Position numbers and translations under genes: made by a program
Source: Arbacia lixula
Lineage: Eukaryota; Echinodermata; Echinoidea; Arbacioida; Arbaciidae
Reading direction: 5' to 3'
DNA length: 64,000 nt
NCBI GenBank assembly: GCA_963669155.1
Contig: OZ022583.1
Coordinates: forward strand, 1,828,025 to 1,892,024
Part shown: piece by piece, positions 20,184-49,197 of the stretch
Layout: the number at the start of each line of letters is the position of its first letter
Numbering within the stretch: the first letter of the stretch is position 1
Notes under the pieces: generated by a model
What the model saw: only the letters and a program-made list of their open reading frames with translations
The model's database searches: none
Told to the model about the DNA's origin: nothing

Positions 20184-20610
20184 TAAATGGCACGTTTGCC
20201 TAGACTATTATTAACATGGTGACATGTAGCTCGCATGCCGGACGAACGTCTTCCAAAGAAACTACTGTTTGGCGCTCTCATGGAGGCCCAAAGAAGCGCT
20301 TCAAAGACACACTAAAGGCAACACTTACGTCTATTAACATCAACCATGACACATGGGAACAGAAAGCCCAAGACAGAGGAGCATGGCGAACATCTGTACA
20401 TAAGGGTGCTGAAGCATGTGAGGCCAATAGGACCATAGTGGCAGTAGCCCGCAGGCAGGCCAGAAAGGCAAGGACGGCCAACCCTGTAGCAACAGCCAAT
20501 CTTCCCTGTCCACACTGCCAGAGACTATTTAGGGCATAGATTGGTCTGACTAGCCATCTGCAGACCCATCAAGCTAATGAGTAAACCCCAGGATGATTAG
20601 ATGGTCCTTG
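20184..20610 (+). pseudogene. C-terminal end of a non-LTR retrotransposon polyprotein
   Basis: Pieces read DERLPKKLLFGALMEAQRS, then in another frame GGPKKRFKDTLKATL, HDTWEQKAQDRGAWR and a terminal finger CPHCQRLFRA followed after a TAG by IGLTSHLQTHQ. This GGxKKRxKDxLK...WE..A.DR..WR...C-x2-C...H-x3-H order is the conserved tail of one group of animal LINE endonuclease-reverse transcriptases. A frameshift near 20285 and the stop at about 20537 make it dead. Confidence 0.75.
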
Positions 20611-20731
20611 TCGCATCGACGGACAAACAAGAAGATTAACATGGTATCTTTCAACACGAATATGACAAAAATGGAAACCATGGAAGAAAATCAATGAATT
20701 GATTAACACAAGAAAATGAGAGATTGATATC

Positions 20732-21033
20732 ACAGCAATCTTGATGAAAATGATGTGTTACACATCAAGCCATGGAAAAATCAACTTTTTAAACAATCCT
20801 TCGCCCCATATTTTAAAAAAAATTTCATTATTTCAACCTGATATTTTATCAATTATTACAGAGTTTCGTGAGAAAGGCTATCAATTTGTCTGAAAATTCC
20901 AGTCCGGCGTCGATACACGAGATGACACTGATATCTGACTTAGCATTCAATTCGAGAAAGGGTTAAGCATCATTAATACTAACATGAGTTCTAAGTGAGA
21001 TGTCACTGGCATTCTAATGCAGAAACAGGCTCC
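20732..21033 (+). repeat. Left copy of an inverted repeat pair flanking ABHD11
   Basis: This segment is the reverse complement, with mismatches, of 27363-27667. Shared anchors are TGATGAAAATGATG at the left, GAAAGGCTATCAATTTGTCT in the middle and GCATTCTAATGCAGAAACAG at the right. Similarity stops at both ends, so these look like two copies of one dispersed element in opposite orientation. Confidence 0.85.
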
Positions 21034-21683
21034 TATTTGCAATGACTGATTAACTTGCAGCCGTGGCTGTGGCGCGACACTTCATACGTAATACTGACAT
21101 TACTTACGTACGTAATAAATACTGTGAACATAATAATACTGCTCATGTACATAAGTTCAAGTTTCAAGTTGAAGTTCAAGTTATTCAAATGTGTTGATAA
21201 TTTGTTCCACTTCTATTAGTTCAAAGTGATGCATTCAATCAGAGGTGTTCCAACAGATATTTTGTTTCTATTTCACTCTTGGAAAGACAAAATTATTAGG
21301 GTGTAGCCAAATAAACATTCACAATTTCAACTTTCTTCAAATACTACGAATAAATATCAGTGAAAATTGACTCCAATCTTCACCAGCAGTACAATAGAAT
21401 TGCATTTTGCACGGCTCACGAAATACATAACCAGTAATATCACAACCAACCTAATCACAACACAACAATTTTCAATTATTCATTTCTGTAGTACCATGTA
21501 ACGCAGCACTTACTAATAGATATGTTAGCAGTGCATTTACTTGAAAGATGATCAGCTCAGCTGCTAATCAAACAAATAAATACTCTGCAGTTTGGCATAA
21601 AAATCTATGAATATAAATATATATCTTTGAAGAACTTTGTGCAATACAGAAGAAACACACACTTGGTACAGTATACACTAACA
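21034..21683. other. Downstream flank of ABHD11
   Basis: AT-rich and without recognised coding sequence. It would hold the ABHD11 3' UTR on the minus strand. A TTTATT (AATAAA on the minus strand) candidate lies near 21578-21583, but I cannot choose among several weak poly(A) signals. Confidence 0.4.
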
Positions 21684-24600
21684 TTACGAGCCCTCTTGCA
21701 GAAAGGGTAGGACGACCCCAAGAAAGTCTGCCGGCTTCTCGGAATGAACCCAGTGACCGGCACCCTCTATGAACGAGAAGGCAGCATTCGGGAAGAGTTG
21801 GCTGAGCTCAGGAATGTCCTCGTCACTGGAGATGGAGAGGAAGTGAAAGAAGAGTCTATTGAAAGGTTGGGATTGAGCCCCATCCTTCTCTTTCTATACA
21901 ACCCCCTTGCTCCATCTCACATTCCTCACCTCATCCTTCTCTTTCTATACAACCCCCTTGCTCCATCTAACAGTCCTCACCCCATCCTTCTCTTTCTATA
22001 CAACCCCCTTGCTCCATCTAACAGTCCTCATCCCATCCTTCTCTTTCTATACAACCCCCTTGCTCCATCTAACAGTCCTCACCCCATCCTCCTCTTTCTA
22101 TACAACCCCCTTGATCCATCTATCAGTCCTCATCCCATCCTCCTCTTTCTATACAACCCCCTTGCTCCATCTCACAGTCATCACCCCATCCTTCTCTTTC
22201 TATACAACCCCCTTGCTCCATCTAACAGTCTTCACCCCATCCTCCTCTTTCTATACAACCCCCTTGCTCCATCAAACAGTCCTCACCCCATCCTTCTCTT
22301 TCTATACAACCCCCTTGCTCCATCTAACAGTCCTCATCCCATCCTCCTCTTTCTATACAACCCCCTTGCTCCATCTAACAGTCCTCATCCCATCCTTCTC
22401 TTTCTATACAACCCCCTTGCTCCATCTAACAGTCCTCACCCCATCCTCCTCTTTCTATACAACCCCCTTGCTCCATCTAACAGTCTTCACCCCATCCTTC
22501 TCTTTCTATACAACCCCCTTCACTCCATCTCACAGTCCTCACCCCTTCCTTCTCTTTCTATACAACCCCCTTGATCCATCTATCAGTCCTCACCCCATCC
22601 TCCTCTTTCTATACAACCCCCTTGCTCCATCAAACAGTCCTCACCCCTTCCTTCTCTTTCTATACAACCCCCTTGATCCATCTAACAGTCCTCACCCCAT
22701 CCTCCTCTTTCTATACAACCCCCTTGCTCCATCTAACAGTCCTCACCCCTTCCTTCTCTTTCTATACAACCCCCTTGATCCATCTAACAGTCCTCACCCC
22801 ATCCTTCTCTTTCTATACAACTCCCTTGCTCCATCTAACAGTCCTCACCCCATCCTCCTCTTTCTATACAACCCCTTCACTCCATCTAACAGTCCTTACC
22901 CCATCCTCCTCTTTCTATACAACTCCCTTGCTCCATCTCACAGTCATCACCCCATCCTTCTCTTTCTATACAACCCCCTTGCTCCATCAAACAGTCCTCA
23001 CCCCTTCCTTCTCTTTCTATACAACCCCCTTGATCAATCTAACAGTCCTCACCCCATCCTCCTCTTTCTATACAACCCCTTCACTCCATCTAACAGTCCT
23101 TACCCCATCCTCCTCTTTCTATACAACCCCCTTGCTCCATCTCACAGTCATCACCCCATCCTTCTCTTTCTATACAACCCCCTTGCTCCATCTATCAGTC
23201 CTCACCCCATCCTTCTCTTTCTATACAACCCCCTTGCTCCATCTAACAGTCCTCATCCCATCCTCCTCTTTCTATACAACCCCCTTGCTCCATCTAACAG
23301 TCTTCACCCCATCCTCCTCTTTCTATACAACCCCCTTGATCCATCTATCAGTCCTCACCCCATCCTCCTCTTTCTATACAACCCCCTTGCTCCATCTAAC
23401 AGTCCTCATCCCATCCTCCTCTTTCTATACAACCCCCTTGCTCCATCTAACAGTCTTCACCCCATCCTCCTCTTTCTATACAACCCCCTTGCTCCATCTA
23501 ACAGTCCTCATCCCATCCTCCTCTTTCTATACAACCCCCTTGCTCCATCTCACAGTCATCACCCCATCCTTCTCTTTCTATACAACCCCCTTGCTCCATC
23601 TAACAGTCTTCACCCCATCCTTCTCTTTCTATACAACCCCCTTGCTCCATCTAACAGTCTTCACCCCATCCTCCTCTTTCTATACAACCCCCTTGCTCCA
23701 TCTAACAGTCTTCACCCCATCCTCCTCTTTCTATACAACCCCCTTGCTCCATCAAACAGTCCTCACCCCATCCATCTCTTTCTATACAACCCCCTTGCTC
23801 CATCAAACAGTCCTCACCCCATCCATCTCTTTCTATACAACCCCCTTGCTCCATCTCACAGTCCTCAACCAATATAAGGGTGATCCCCCAACAAACATCA
23901 TCTCTCTGTCATACTGAGCTGTCTGGTACATAGAGCTATCTGAGATTTGATGGATTGGCTTCCAGAGTGTCGGGGTTCAGCCTCTAACCTACCCCCCCCC
24001 CCCTCTTTCCCCTCTCACTCGTTCTCTCTACCCCCTTTCCATCCTTCCTACCCCACCACCTCTTTCCTACCACACCTCTCACAGTCCTCATTTTCCCTCT
24101 ACCCCCTCTCCCCAGTGAACCCCATTCCCCTCCCCTCTTCCTATCCTCCTATCCCTAGAAGACCCCCTGCCATTCACTAACAACAGTCCTCACCGAATAT
24201 AAGGAGAGAGTGATCCCCCAACAAACAGAGTCTGTCCGTCGTACTGAGCTCCAGCTGGTATATGGAGCCGTGTAAGATTTGGGGCATTGGCCTCCAGGGC
24301 GTCTAGGTTTAATCTCCACTTCAGACGGTCTCCTTCCTTGGTCAGGTTGGTCAGCAGAAATAATCGCACCCCCACATCCTGGGAACAATAACAAAATAAT
24401 CATTTGTCACTCGTGAAAATTACCTAAATATTACAAGAACATTTGTTATAGCCCCATGCACAATTTGCAATACCTGTTTCTTCATATATATTGAGAAAAA
24501 GATCAATTCGGGCAAAATTCATTGACATTCGACCTTGGTCCAATGTGACCCTTAGTTTTGAAACACATCTGTTGAATAGTTCTCAGGATATTGCACAAAT

Positions 24601-26752
24601 GGTTCAAGGACGCACAGATGGACAATCCAAAAATATAATGCCTTCAGCCAATTTTGAGTGCATTTTGAGGTGCAATATTAGACTAGTATGTGCCCTACGC
24701 ATTACTTCTGGTGACAAAAAACCCAAGACTTTCTAAAGCATACAATACATTGACAACAAAATGCAGAAATGAAAATAAATTAGGCTTACCGGGACTGACT
24801 CCTCTATTTGGCGGCCAACATCACGTTTGGCTTGAGGTAGAGACAGGGCGTGGTTCAACTTGACCCTCTTCATGACCTGTATGTAGTCTAGTGTTTTTCT
24901 GCTGCCCTCAAGGGTCTTGTGAGTCACGTCCACCACAACCAGCCTGTTGACAGTTTCTGGCTATGGAGAGGAACGGTGAAGAAAATCTACTCAATATATG
25001 ACTGAAGTACTTTATGTTTACCTTTACACCGCTATTCCAGTCCCGTTGTTGTTTGTAATTGATGCATAGAATTCCGAGAAGCAGAGCAAAACAATTTTGA
25101 GGAAAAGCAGTGACAACTATTACGAAATATATAAAGGTTTTAATGATACAGATAGCAGGAAAGTGTCTTCACAGCCCCATGAACACTCGCTAATTTACCT
25201 CCCCCAAAAGTAAATTTTCCATTATTACAACATTCATTACTGTAAGACAGGGGTTACATTTGTTGGTTTGTAATGTAACAGGACCCTGTGAGCTTCTGCT
25301 CTCTCAATCATTGTCCATTCACTCACCTGTGTGAAGGCAAGCGCCATGCCGGTCCGCCCACCCATGCTGTGACCGATCAGATCGCAGCGGTCAGTCATGA
25401 GGTCCAGCTCCAGCAAGGCCTGGACATCGCTGGCCATGGCCTGGTAGGTCATGACGGGGGTGTGGGCACTCTCGCCATGGTTACGTGCATCCACCGTCAC
25501 AACCTGCAGAGCATTGATTATTTCATATCAGTCATGCATGATATTGCCTTTTTTAACGATTACCGCCACTCAAATATATCCATTTTCAATAGTTAATGTG
25601 GTGAATAAATAAACCAGTTTAAAGTGTCTGGTATGAAATCACGATTAACATTTAGAGAACAATACATGCATTTTCCGACACTGAAGAAAATGTTGCAGAA
25701 CAATTAATGCTTGTAAATCCTTTTGGAGATTTTGTAACACATTGTGCATTAGTATGACACGTGTCACTTCAACATTACCAGTTGTAATTGGGTTTCATGA
25801 GCCTGAGCCCATGTGTATGTTCACTAGTTGTGAAATGGGTAACCCTACAGATAGACTATACTCACTGTCCGGGAGAGTGCTTGGGTCATCCTCTTGGCCA
25901 GAGACTCCCAGTTCCTCTTTGACCCATACACACCATGAAGGATGACCACTGGGTAGGGCCGGTCTCCACTGGCACCACTCTGTGGCTCAAACACCTTGTA
26001 GGAGAGTCTGACCGATCTGTGGAAGACATTTTGCATATTCTTACAATGTACTTGATGAGGAATTGTAGTTCATGAAGAGACAAGAACAATGTAATATCTC
26101 TATAGTACAGTATACACCATATATTTCATGTTTTTCTTAATTTTTTCGCGAATTTCGCAAGTCTGGACTATTCGTGAAGTTAACAACATGCGAAATTACG
26201 AATACGACATGTTCAAGCCCATGCACTACTAGTAGTGGTACTAGTACTCCATGATCACAAAATTGTCACAAAGTCCTGATTCACGAAAAATTAAACTCGG
26301 GAAATATATGGCGTATACAGTACTTTATCAATATTGTGGACCAATGAACTTGCCCATGGCGAGTCATAAATAATAAGTCAATAACTCAAACTCGGAACTG
26401 AACACTACTAATGTTTGTAATAAGTGTTGATTTTAGTTGTTGTACGTTCTTTCCCAGCAAAAACAACTTTAATTTTCTTGCATGTTTTTTATAAATATGC
26501 AATTTTTATTTGTTCTTGACCACACACAATGCAATCCAACATACTGTACCTATCATCTGAATATCTTCTTGTGGAAGTTGGGTTCCATGAATGGCGTTGA
26601 TTGCACATGTTGCAGCAGCTTGGTCGGTTTCTTGTTTTGCTGAGGAATGCAACCACTTTGAGTTGCTTGATACATCGGATGAGTGTAGACTGCATTGTAC
26701 AACGCTGCATATTTCTGCTTTTCCTCAGAAAGTTGTAACCGCCTGCTTTCAC
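21684..26752 (-). CDS. ABHD11: ABHD11, mitochondrial alpha/beta hydrolase
   Basis: Six exons on the minus strand, joined in frame over GT-AG sites: 26752-26550, 26016-25866, 25503-25327, 24960-24790, 24378-24194 and 21825-21684 (TAA). The predicted protein is 342 residues, or 328 from a second Met at 26710. The vertebrate protein is about 315. The N-terminus is Arg/Lys-rich without acidic residues, as in a mitochondrial presequence. HGVYGS (95-100) forms the oxyanion region. VDARNHGES leads to the nucleophile Ser164 in GHSMGG. Asp188 in VVVDV and His320 in GAGHWVH complete the triad. In mammals ABHD11 is a matrix serine hydrolase that supports lipoylated 2-oxoglutarate dehydrogenase. The last intron carries a 2-kb minisatellite and an exon-5 relic. 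The start codon choice is the least certain part. Confidence 0.92.
21880..23866. repeat. 51-bp minisatellite, about 39 copies, in the last ABHD11 intron
   Basis: The unit starts CAGTCCTCACCCCATCCTTC and continues TCTTTCTATACAACCCCCTT, then GCTCCATCTAA. The period is 51 bp and length changes are multiples of 3, so plus-strand frames stay open for up to 656 codons. On the minus strand each unit has GTGAGGACTG or a variant (GTGAAG, GTGATG, ATGAGG). That is the same sequence that begins the intron after exon 5 (GTGAGGACTGTTG at 24193). Confidence 0.97.
23862..23990 (-). pseudogene. Decayed duplicate of ABHD11 exon 5
   Basis: The plus-strand sequence closely follows exon 5 and its donor. Shared stretches include GTGATCCCCCAACAAACA, TACTGAGCT and GATTTG...GGATTGGCTTCCAGAG. 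The relic contains a small deletion after ATATAAGG and frame-breaking changes, so it encodes a stop soon after LNPDTLEAN. It lies between the true exon and the minisatellite. Confidence 0.85.
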
Positions 26753-29023
26753 CCAAAGCTGATGATTGCTGAAAATTTAATTAACATGTTTATTTTACTG
26801 AGATGAAAGCTACAGTCAGTACAGAGACTAAAAGTATAAGAACATGTGGACTACATAGTCAACATTATTTACTTTTAGTTTGACATGGAATGAGAAAAAG
26901 AAGAATAAATGCAAAGATTTTCCAAAGGCAAGATGTATTTCAGAATACCAAAGATAAAACAATTACGGTAACTCAACTTCTCAAGACATCTCCTCTCGAC
27001 TTAGCGTTATAAGCCTTGTTTGGTGCCTGACCCTCAATTTGGACCCTGGATTTTCAGAATACTACAACTTAAGTGATCAACAGTGAACTGAACAGTGTTG
27101 TCAACACAACCGTCCATGACAGCAGACGAGATCATATTTCACAGAGGAATTAATAATTCATCCAAGACGCATCAAAAAATAACTGGCATGTGATATATAT
27201 TTGAAAATTGAGCCTCAGTTTCAAGTCATGCATGAGGCATGAAACTTGACTTAACAACTCTTGAAATATTTGCTTGGACTAGTTCGTATGTCATACTACG
27301 TTCATCCAAATAAGTGTACACGTATGATGTAACGGGTTCTGCGCCTCGTGGAGTGAGCTCAAGGGCCTGTTTCTGCATTAGAATGCCAGCGACATCTCAT
27401 TTAGAACTCACGTTCGCGCTAATGATGCTAAACTGATTCTCGAATAGAATGCTAAGTCGGATATCAGTGATATCTCGTATATTGATACCGGATCAGGATT
27501 TTCAGACAAATTGATAGCCTTTCTCACGAAACTCCACTATAATTGATTCAATATCAGGTTGAAATAATCATGATTTTGTTAAATATGGGGCGAAGTATTG
27601 TTTAAAACGTTGATTAGTCTATGGCTTGATATACAACGCATCATTTTCATGAAGATTGGTGTGCTCTCAATAAATGATAGTCCACGCAAACATGCCATTC
27701 TCACACGCCTGTGTTGATCACAACTGCTGCAAAAATCTTAATCACGTGTAAACTTAATCATTCAGATATAAATAAGCGAACTCAAGTGAATTTTCAACAT
27801 TAAACAGTGTTAAAAATGTTGGATTGCTTTGACCAGCCCTTTGATCTACGGAATGCTCGAATGATCCTCAACATTTTGAAATATTTATTAACCTTTTTCA
27901 CGAATCTCGCCTTTAATGGAGTGATGTTAAACAAGCAAGCCCCTTTCCCCGCCACAGCTGATTTAATGTTTAGCGAATTCTGACAAAATGCAGCAGTTAA
28001 ATGTTATCATAGAACGCATGATGCAAATTTATTCACTTGTCACAGTCCTAATTATGCAACTCAGCTTTCCATAAGTCACTGTCGTTCTCAAAGATTGTCC
28101 GATCGAGAACAGTAGACCATTTCGTAATTACACCATGGTCGGACAATTGCACTGAATAAATACTGCTCACTGGGATTGTTTTTCATTGACATGATTGAAC
28201 AACAATAGAAGCAGATGCACATGATGGAATGTTCTTTCACTACCTTCTCAGAGCTGAATAGCTGTTGCCATATTTGCATGATAATACTTGTCGACTACCT
28301 AATGAATTTCCATTTTACTCTGTGAGTTTGGAAATTGACCTGAGGTCATTTACTAAGCAATAATCTGCTCATGCGCAAATATTTTACGAAATGGTTTATA
28401 GATATGACAGGGTCCGAGCAGTTCCAGCATTTAGAGCTGAGGTTATAGTTGTAATAGCTTCCAGAATCACCTCAGTGCTAACTATTGGAGATAGAGCTGA
28501 GGTTAGAGTTGTCATCGTGTCGAGAACCCGGGTCGAGAAACGCGTCCCAAACCTCGCACAAGCACTGCATGCATGCTGCAGCCAGTGTGACACATGAGCC
28601 TGCGCTGGCAGCCGGGGAGATCTGTGTGCGATCAGGCTCGAGCACCGGGTAAAACTGAACAACTTTTGCCTGTCTTTGCCTTTAGAACATAGCTAGCTCC
28701 AGCTCCAAAATTACACATCAAATGATTTCACAAGCTAAACAGTCTATCACACAGAATGCAGAAGATGAATGCATACATCGATGCATAATGTAAAACACCC
28801 GAAAAATAACTTACAGTTCGACACAATACGCAATTTAGCAGCCGCTGCCTGAAGAAATGCGTTCGAGTTGAATGACGTCATCACTTTAGGAGGGGCGATT
28901 TTACTTGCATTTTGTGTGTGAATTGTTTCCGGAGTGAACGAAGAAGACTGTGCTCTGAGACGCAGACCGGTCAAAATAACTCATATTTTGCACTTTTAAG
29001 GAATATACACCATACTTCGCACA
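26753..29023. other. Intergenic region between divergent ABHD11 and Rab35
   Basis: Contains the right copy of the inverted repeat (27363-27667) and, near 28430-28520, a short direct repeat (GAGCTGAGGTTATAGTTG and GAGCTGAGGTTAGAGTTG). The 5' UTR of Rab35 must lie just before 29024. I see no TATA box in a convincing position and no additional gene. Confidence 0.5.
27363..27667 (-). repeat. Right copy of the inverted repeat pair flanking ABHD11
   Basis: Reverse-complement partner of 20732-21033, about 300 bp, with scattered substitutions. It starts at CTGTTTCTGCATTAGAATGC and ends at CATCATTTTCATGAAGATTG. Confidence 0.85.
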
Positions 29024-46262
<17,239 letters not shown>

Positions 46263-47628
46263 GGGCGCCCTCCATCAAACTCAAAAACATAGTCTCGCCC
46301 CTTTGACCGATTTTACGTTACTATCCGCCTGTTTGTCGTGACTGTCAAAACACTGTACGGACATGAGACTGTTGGATATCGCAGCAGCGTTCACGGTATT
46401 GCAACGCTTCAAGACCGACTGTGGCAGTTTGTTGACCGTGCAAACCAAATGGAGAAAAAAAAAAATGTTGCAAGTCCGGATATCTTTGCGTCCTTGATTT
46501 CATTGATTTAAAAAGAAATATACAGTTACATTACGTTTGTGTTCCTGAGCTATAAATGTGATGGATTAAGTACCCAATTATGGAAAAATATAAAGAAATG
46601 AAGCATTTTGAAGCCATCAGGAGAAGGGGAGTGACCAGTATATGGAGCTGCTTGTGATATGAAACCTGCGACTGATATCTCGGTTGCCATGGACGACGCG
46701 AGCACCCCACCCCTCTCTGAGATGAATGTGTCGCAGCATGGAACAAGCAGCTAGCATTGCATGTTGCCGGGGAAAGTGCTGAAAGCGCTGAAATGCATCG
46801 TGGGACCAAGCGGGGCTGATTATCGTTGGTCACCACAGGCCTGTCAAAGAATAATGATTTTCTCCTTGGTCAATCACCCCTCTCCCTCTTTGTCTGAATT
46901 CTTTTCAATTGGTGCAGGGCAATTACGTTGAGAACGTGTAATAAGTCGAGCTTCTAGTATCTCTCTATGCTGATTCAAGCATGGTTCTTTGCATGTTACT
47001 ATTGATTCATTTCATATATAACATCTGACAAAAGGAAATGCCTCTACATGGTTAGCATGACCATGGCTTGGCTGTAATATCATAGTATTATAGATGAACA
47101 TTCCCTCCATCAAAAGCTTCATGTGGGACTAACACATGGCTTGACGTGCATCTAACAGTGCATTAAAACCAGCTTCATGTACGTAGATTTCTATTTGCTG
47201 GTGAAAGGGTAGAAAACTGTCAGATTGATTCTTTGCAAAATGAATGGCTTGCCAACATGGAAGGAATGGAAATATTTCATTTTCTCATGAATTGTGTGAA
47301 CTGTAATATTGTGTAGTTCTACTATAGTTGGCTATATGGTCAAGCTGCTTTGGTCCTGAGCATGGTTTCTTTTGTGTGTCTTGTATAGAGAGAGAGAGTA
47401 TACTTGTTAACTTCACTGCACCCATACATACATGTAACATCACATTGGTATCACATTGCTCATTGCTCCTGCTTTATTTCCCATTCGAGCCTATTGGTCA
47501 TACATTGTACATATGGTACACACTCAGTTTAACCCATGTTGTAGTACTGCTTTAACAATCAGTGCAATAGGTCTTCCCAATATGTTTGTCATTGCACCAT
47601 TTCATCCTGAAAGCATTTAGTGGGTTTA

Positions 47629-47634
47629 AATAAA
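47629..47634 (+). terminator. Candidate poly(A) signal for the first Rab35 last exon
   Basis: AATAAA lies 1.37 kb after the TGA of exon 6a and about 400 bp before the acceptor of the alternative exon 6b. Using it would give a transcript ending in exon 6a. Other hexamers exist, so this is a candidate only. Confidence 0.4.
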
Positions 47635-48029
47635 CAGACACTCAGATTAATGGAATATTCACATGAGTATATGGAGAGTCAATGCAGTGCAAGTGAGAAG
47701 TCCCACGCCAACTTAGGAATATTCTCATTACCCACAAGAAGAGTCAAACTTTGGGCATTTAGATTGCCATACACTTTCGTTGCTTGATGAACTCCAGATT
47801 CTGGTGTAGTGTGATTCCACAACTCCAGGAGAAGGAATATTATAATATGTCCTTAATCTGACACATTTCTTAGTAGAGTATACATATATCATTTCAATAT
47901 GGTTTCAAACTTTTCCACTGTTACATGAGTGGTATGCTATGTGCAATGCATGTCAATGTACATGTATGGTATCAGATGTTAATGAAGAAATAGGAATCGA
48001 GTTACGACTTCTCTAATAACCTCTGGCAG

Positions 48030-48161
48030 ATGTTCAACGCAATCACAACCCTGGTCCTCGAGCTGAAGAAATCCAACGAATTGGCGCGCACCAACTCACA
48101 GAAAGAGGGCGACACCATCAAGATTAAAGACGGCAAGACGAAAAAGAGCGGCTGTTGCTAA
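48030..48161 (+). CDS. RAB35: Rab35 alternative last exon (6b)
   Basis: After CCTCTGGCAG the frame reads MFNAITTLVLELKKSNELAR, continues with a polar tail and ends KTKKSGCC, TAA. It is in the same phase (0) as exon 6a and starts with the same MFNxIT block, so exon 5 (ending NINVEE at 43168) can join either. The spliced protein would be 202 residues with a -CC prenylation motif, closer to the vertebrate Rab35 end than the -CCGK of exon 6a. Both exons are intact, and most of their divergence is in the hypervariable tail. This points to an old exon duplication kept as mutually exclusive terminal exons. Nothing suggests decay. Confidence 0.9.
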   Translation: MFNAITTLVLELKKSNELARTNSQKEGDTIKIKDGKTKKSGCC

Positions 48162-48680
48162 TCGTGGTTGTTTCCCAGCGATGTAGACATAAACCGTGAA
48201 GTGTGTGTGTGTGCATCGATGTCGATCAGCCTTTGAGGGTTTCTTTTTTGTGGAAGCCAGTCTGATAACCTTTTGATTATTTTGATTTCTAGTTAACTCT
48301 TCTTCATTTGCTTCCATTGTTAAGTGATTAACAATTTAGAAATTATCACAAGATGAAATCATTCTGCCAATTAAACTCTCTCTGTTGGTCTCATAAAAAA
48401 GGTGTTTTGTTAGAAATTTCCCAACATATTCCAAAATTAAAATGTCCATGTCTAGTGTGTAGTACATATATGCACACATTTGTCACTGGCATGTTTCTAA
48501 GTTTAGGAAGACAGAGGTGTATACACTGTGTATCTGTTGTTGCTATATCAGGAAAGCTTCAGGCATGCTGTACAGTGCGCATATGCAACATATTCAAATG
48601 CAAGCACGCTTGCACATGCGTACTGTACAGCATGCCTGTATTTTAATATGTTGGCTAACTTGTCTATTGCTTTGCTTCCT

Positions 48681-48810
48681 GGGGCGTATTCCTGAAACCT
48701 TACTAACTTAGATACTTACTTGTAGTGAGCTCCTAAAGCACATTCATCAACATATGCATTATCAGTAACTACCAGTAACTAGGCTAGTAAGGTTTCATGA
48801 ACATGGCTCC
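48681..48810. mobile_element. MITE with ATTCCTGAAACCTTACTA ends, copy 3
   Basis: GGGGCGTATTCCTGAAACCT and AGGTTTCATGAACATGGCTC are terminal inverted repeats around 130 bp of non-coding DNA. This is the best preserved of the three family members seen. Confidence 0.75.
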
Positions 48811-48989
48811 TGGTGACTTAATTTAGAAGGGAACAAAGGTTATTGTTTATGTAAAACACATTTGATACTGCAGCATACCCAAGAGAGATTATTTTCTTTA
48901 AAAAATGGAAGACATGGTACAAGAGTCATGATGGCAAAATCAGCCGTCAGGTCGATGTGTGCATGTTAAATCTTGACAGTCTTGAACTT

Positions 48990-49197
48990 AGTCTTGCCTT
49001 CAGGCTGTTAGGCATTTCTGAACCAAACTATTCAATAAAGGAGTCTGGCTACATTAGACTAATCATTCTCAAGTTCTTATCCAGGTGTCCCCTGAGAAAA
49101 TGGGAGAATGATGCAGTGACTAAAAGTAGTCTTAAAGTACTAGACTCTATTTATCTGTTGGGATCAGAAATGTCCTAAAGCCCGGAGACCAGCCTAT
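48990..49197. mobile_element. MITE-like element, copy 2
   Basis: Relative of 33591-33830. It starts near TGCCTTCAGGCTGTTAGGC and ends AGACCAGCCTATG. Confidence 0.5.

Noticed and set aside
21744-23917. Plus-strand ORFs of 276, 656 and 448 codons
   Set aside because: They are produced by a 51-bp (17-codon) minisatellite that keeps several frames open at once, antisense to an ABHD11 intron. There is no domain, and all frames are equally open.
48030-48161. Exon 6b as a decayed pseudo-exon
   Set aside because: Acceptor, phase, frame, basic tail and terminal -CC are all intact, and it resembles the vertebrate Rab35 end at least as well as exon 6a.
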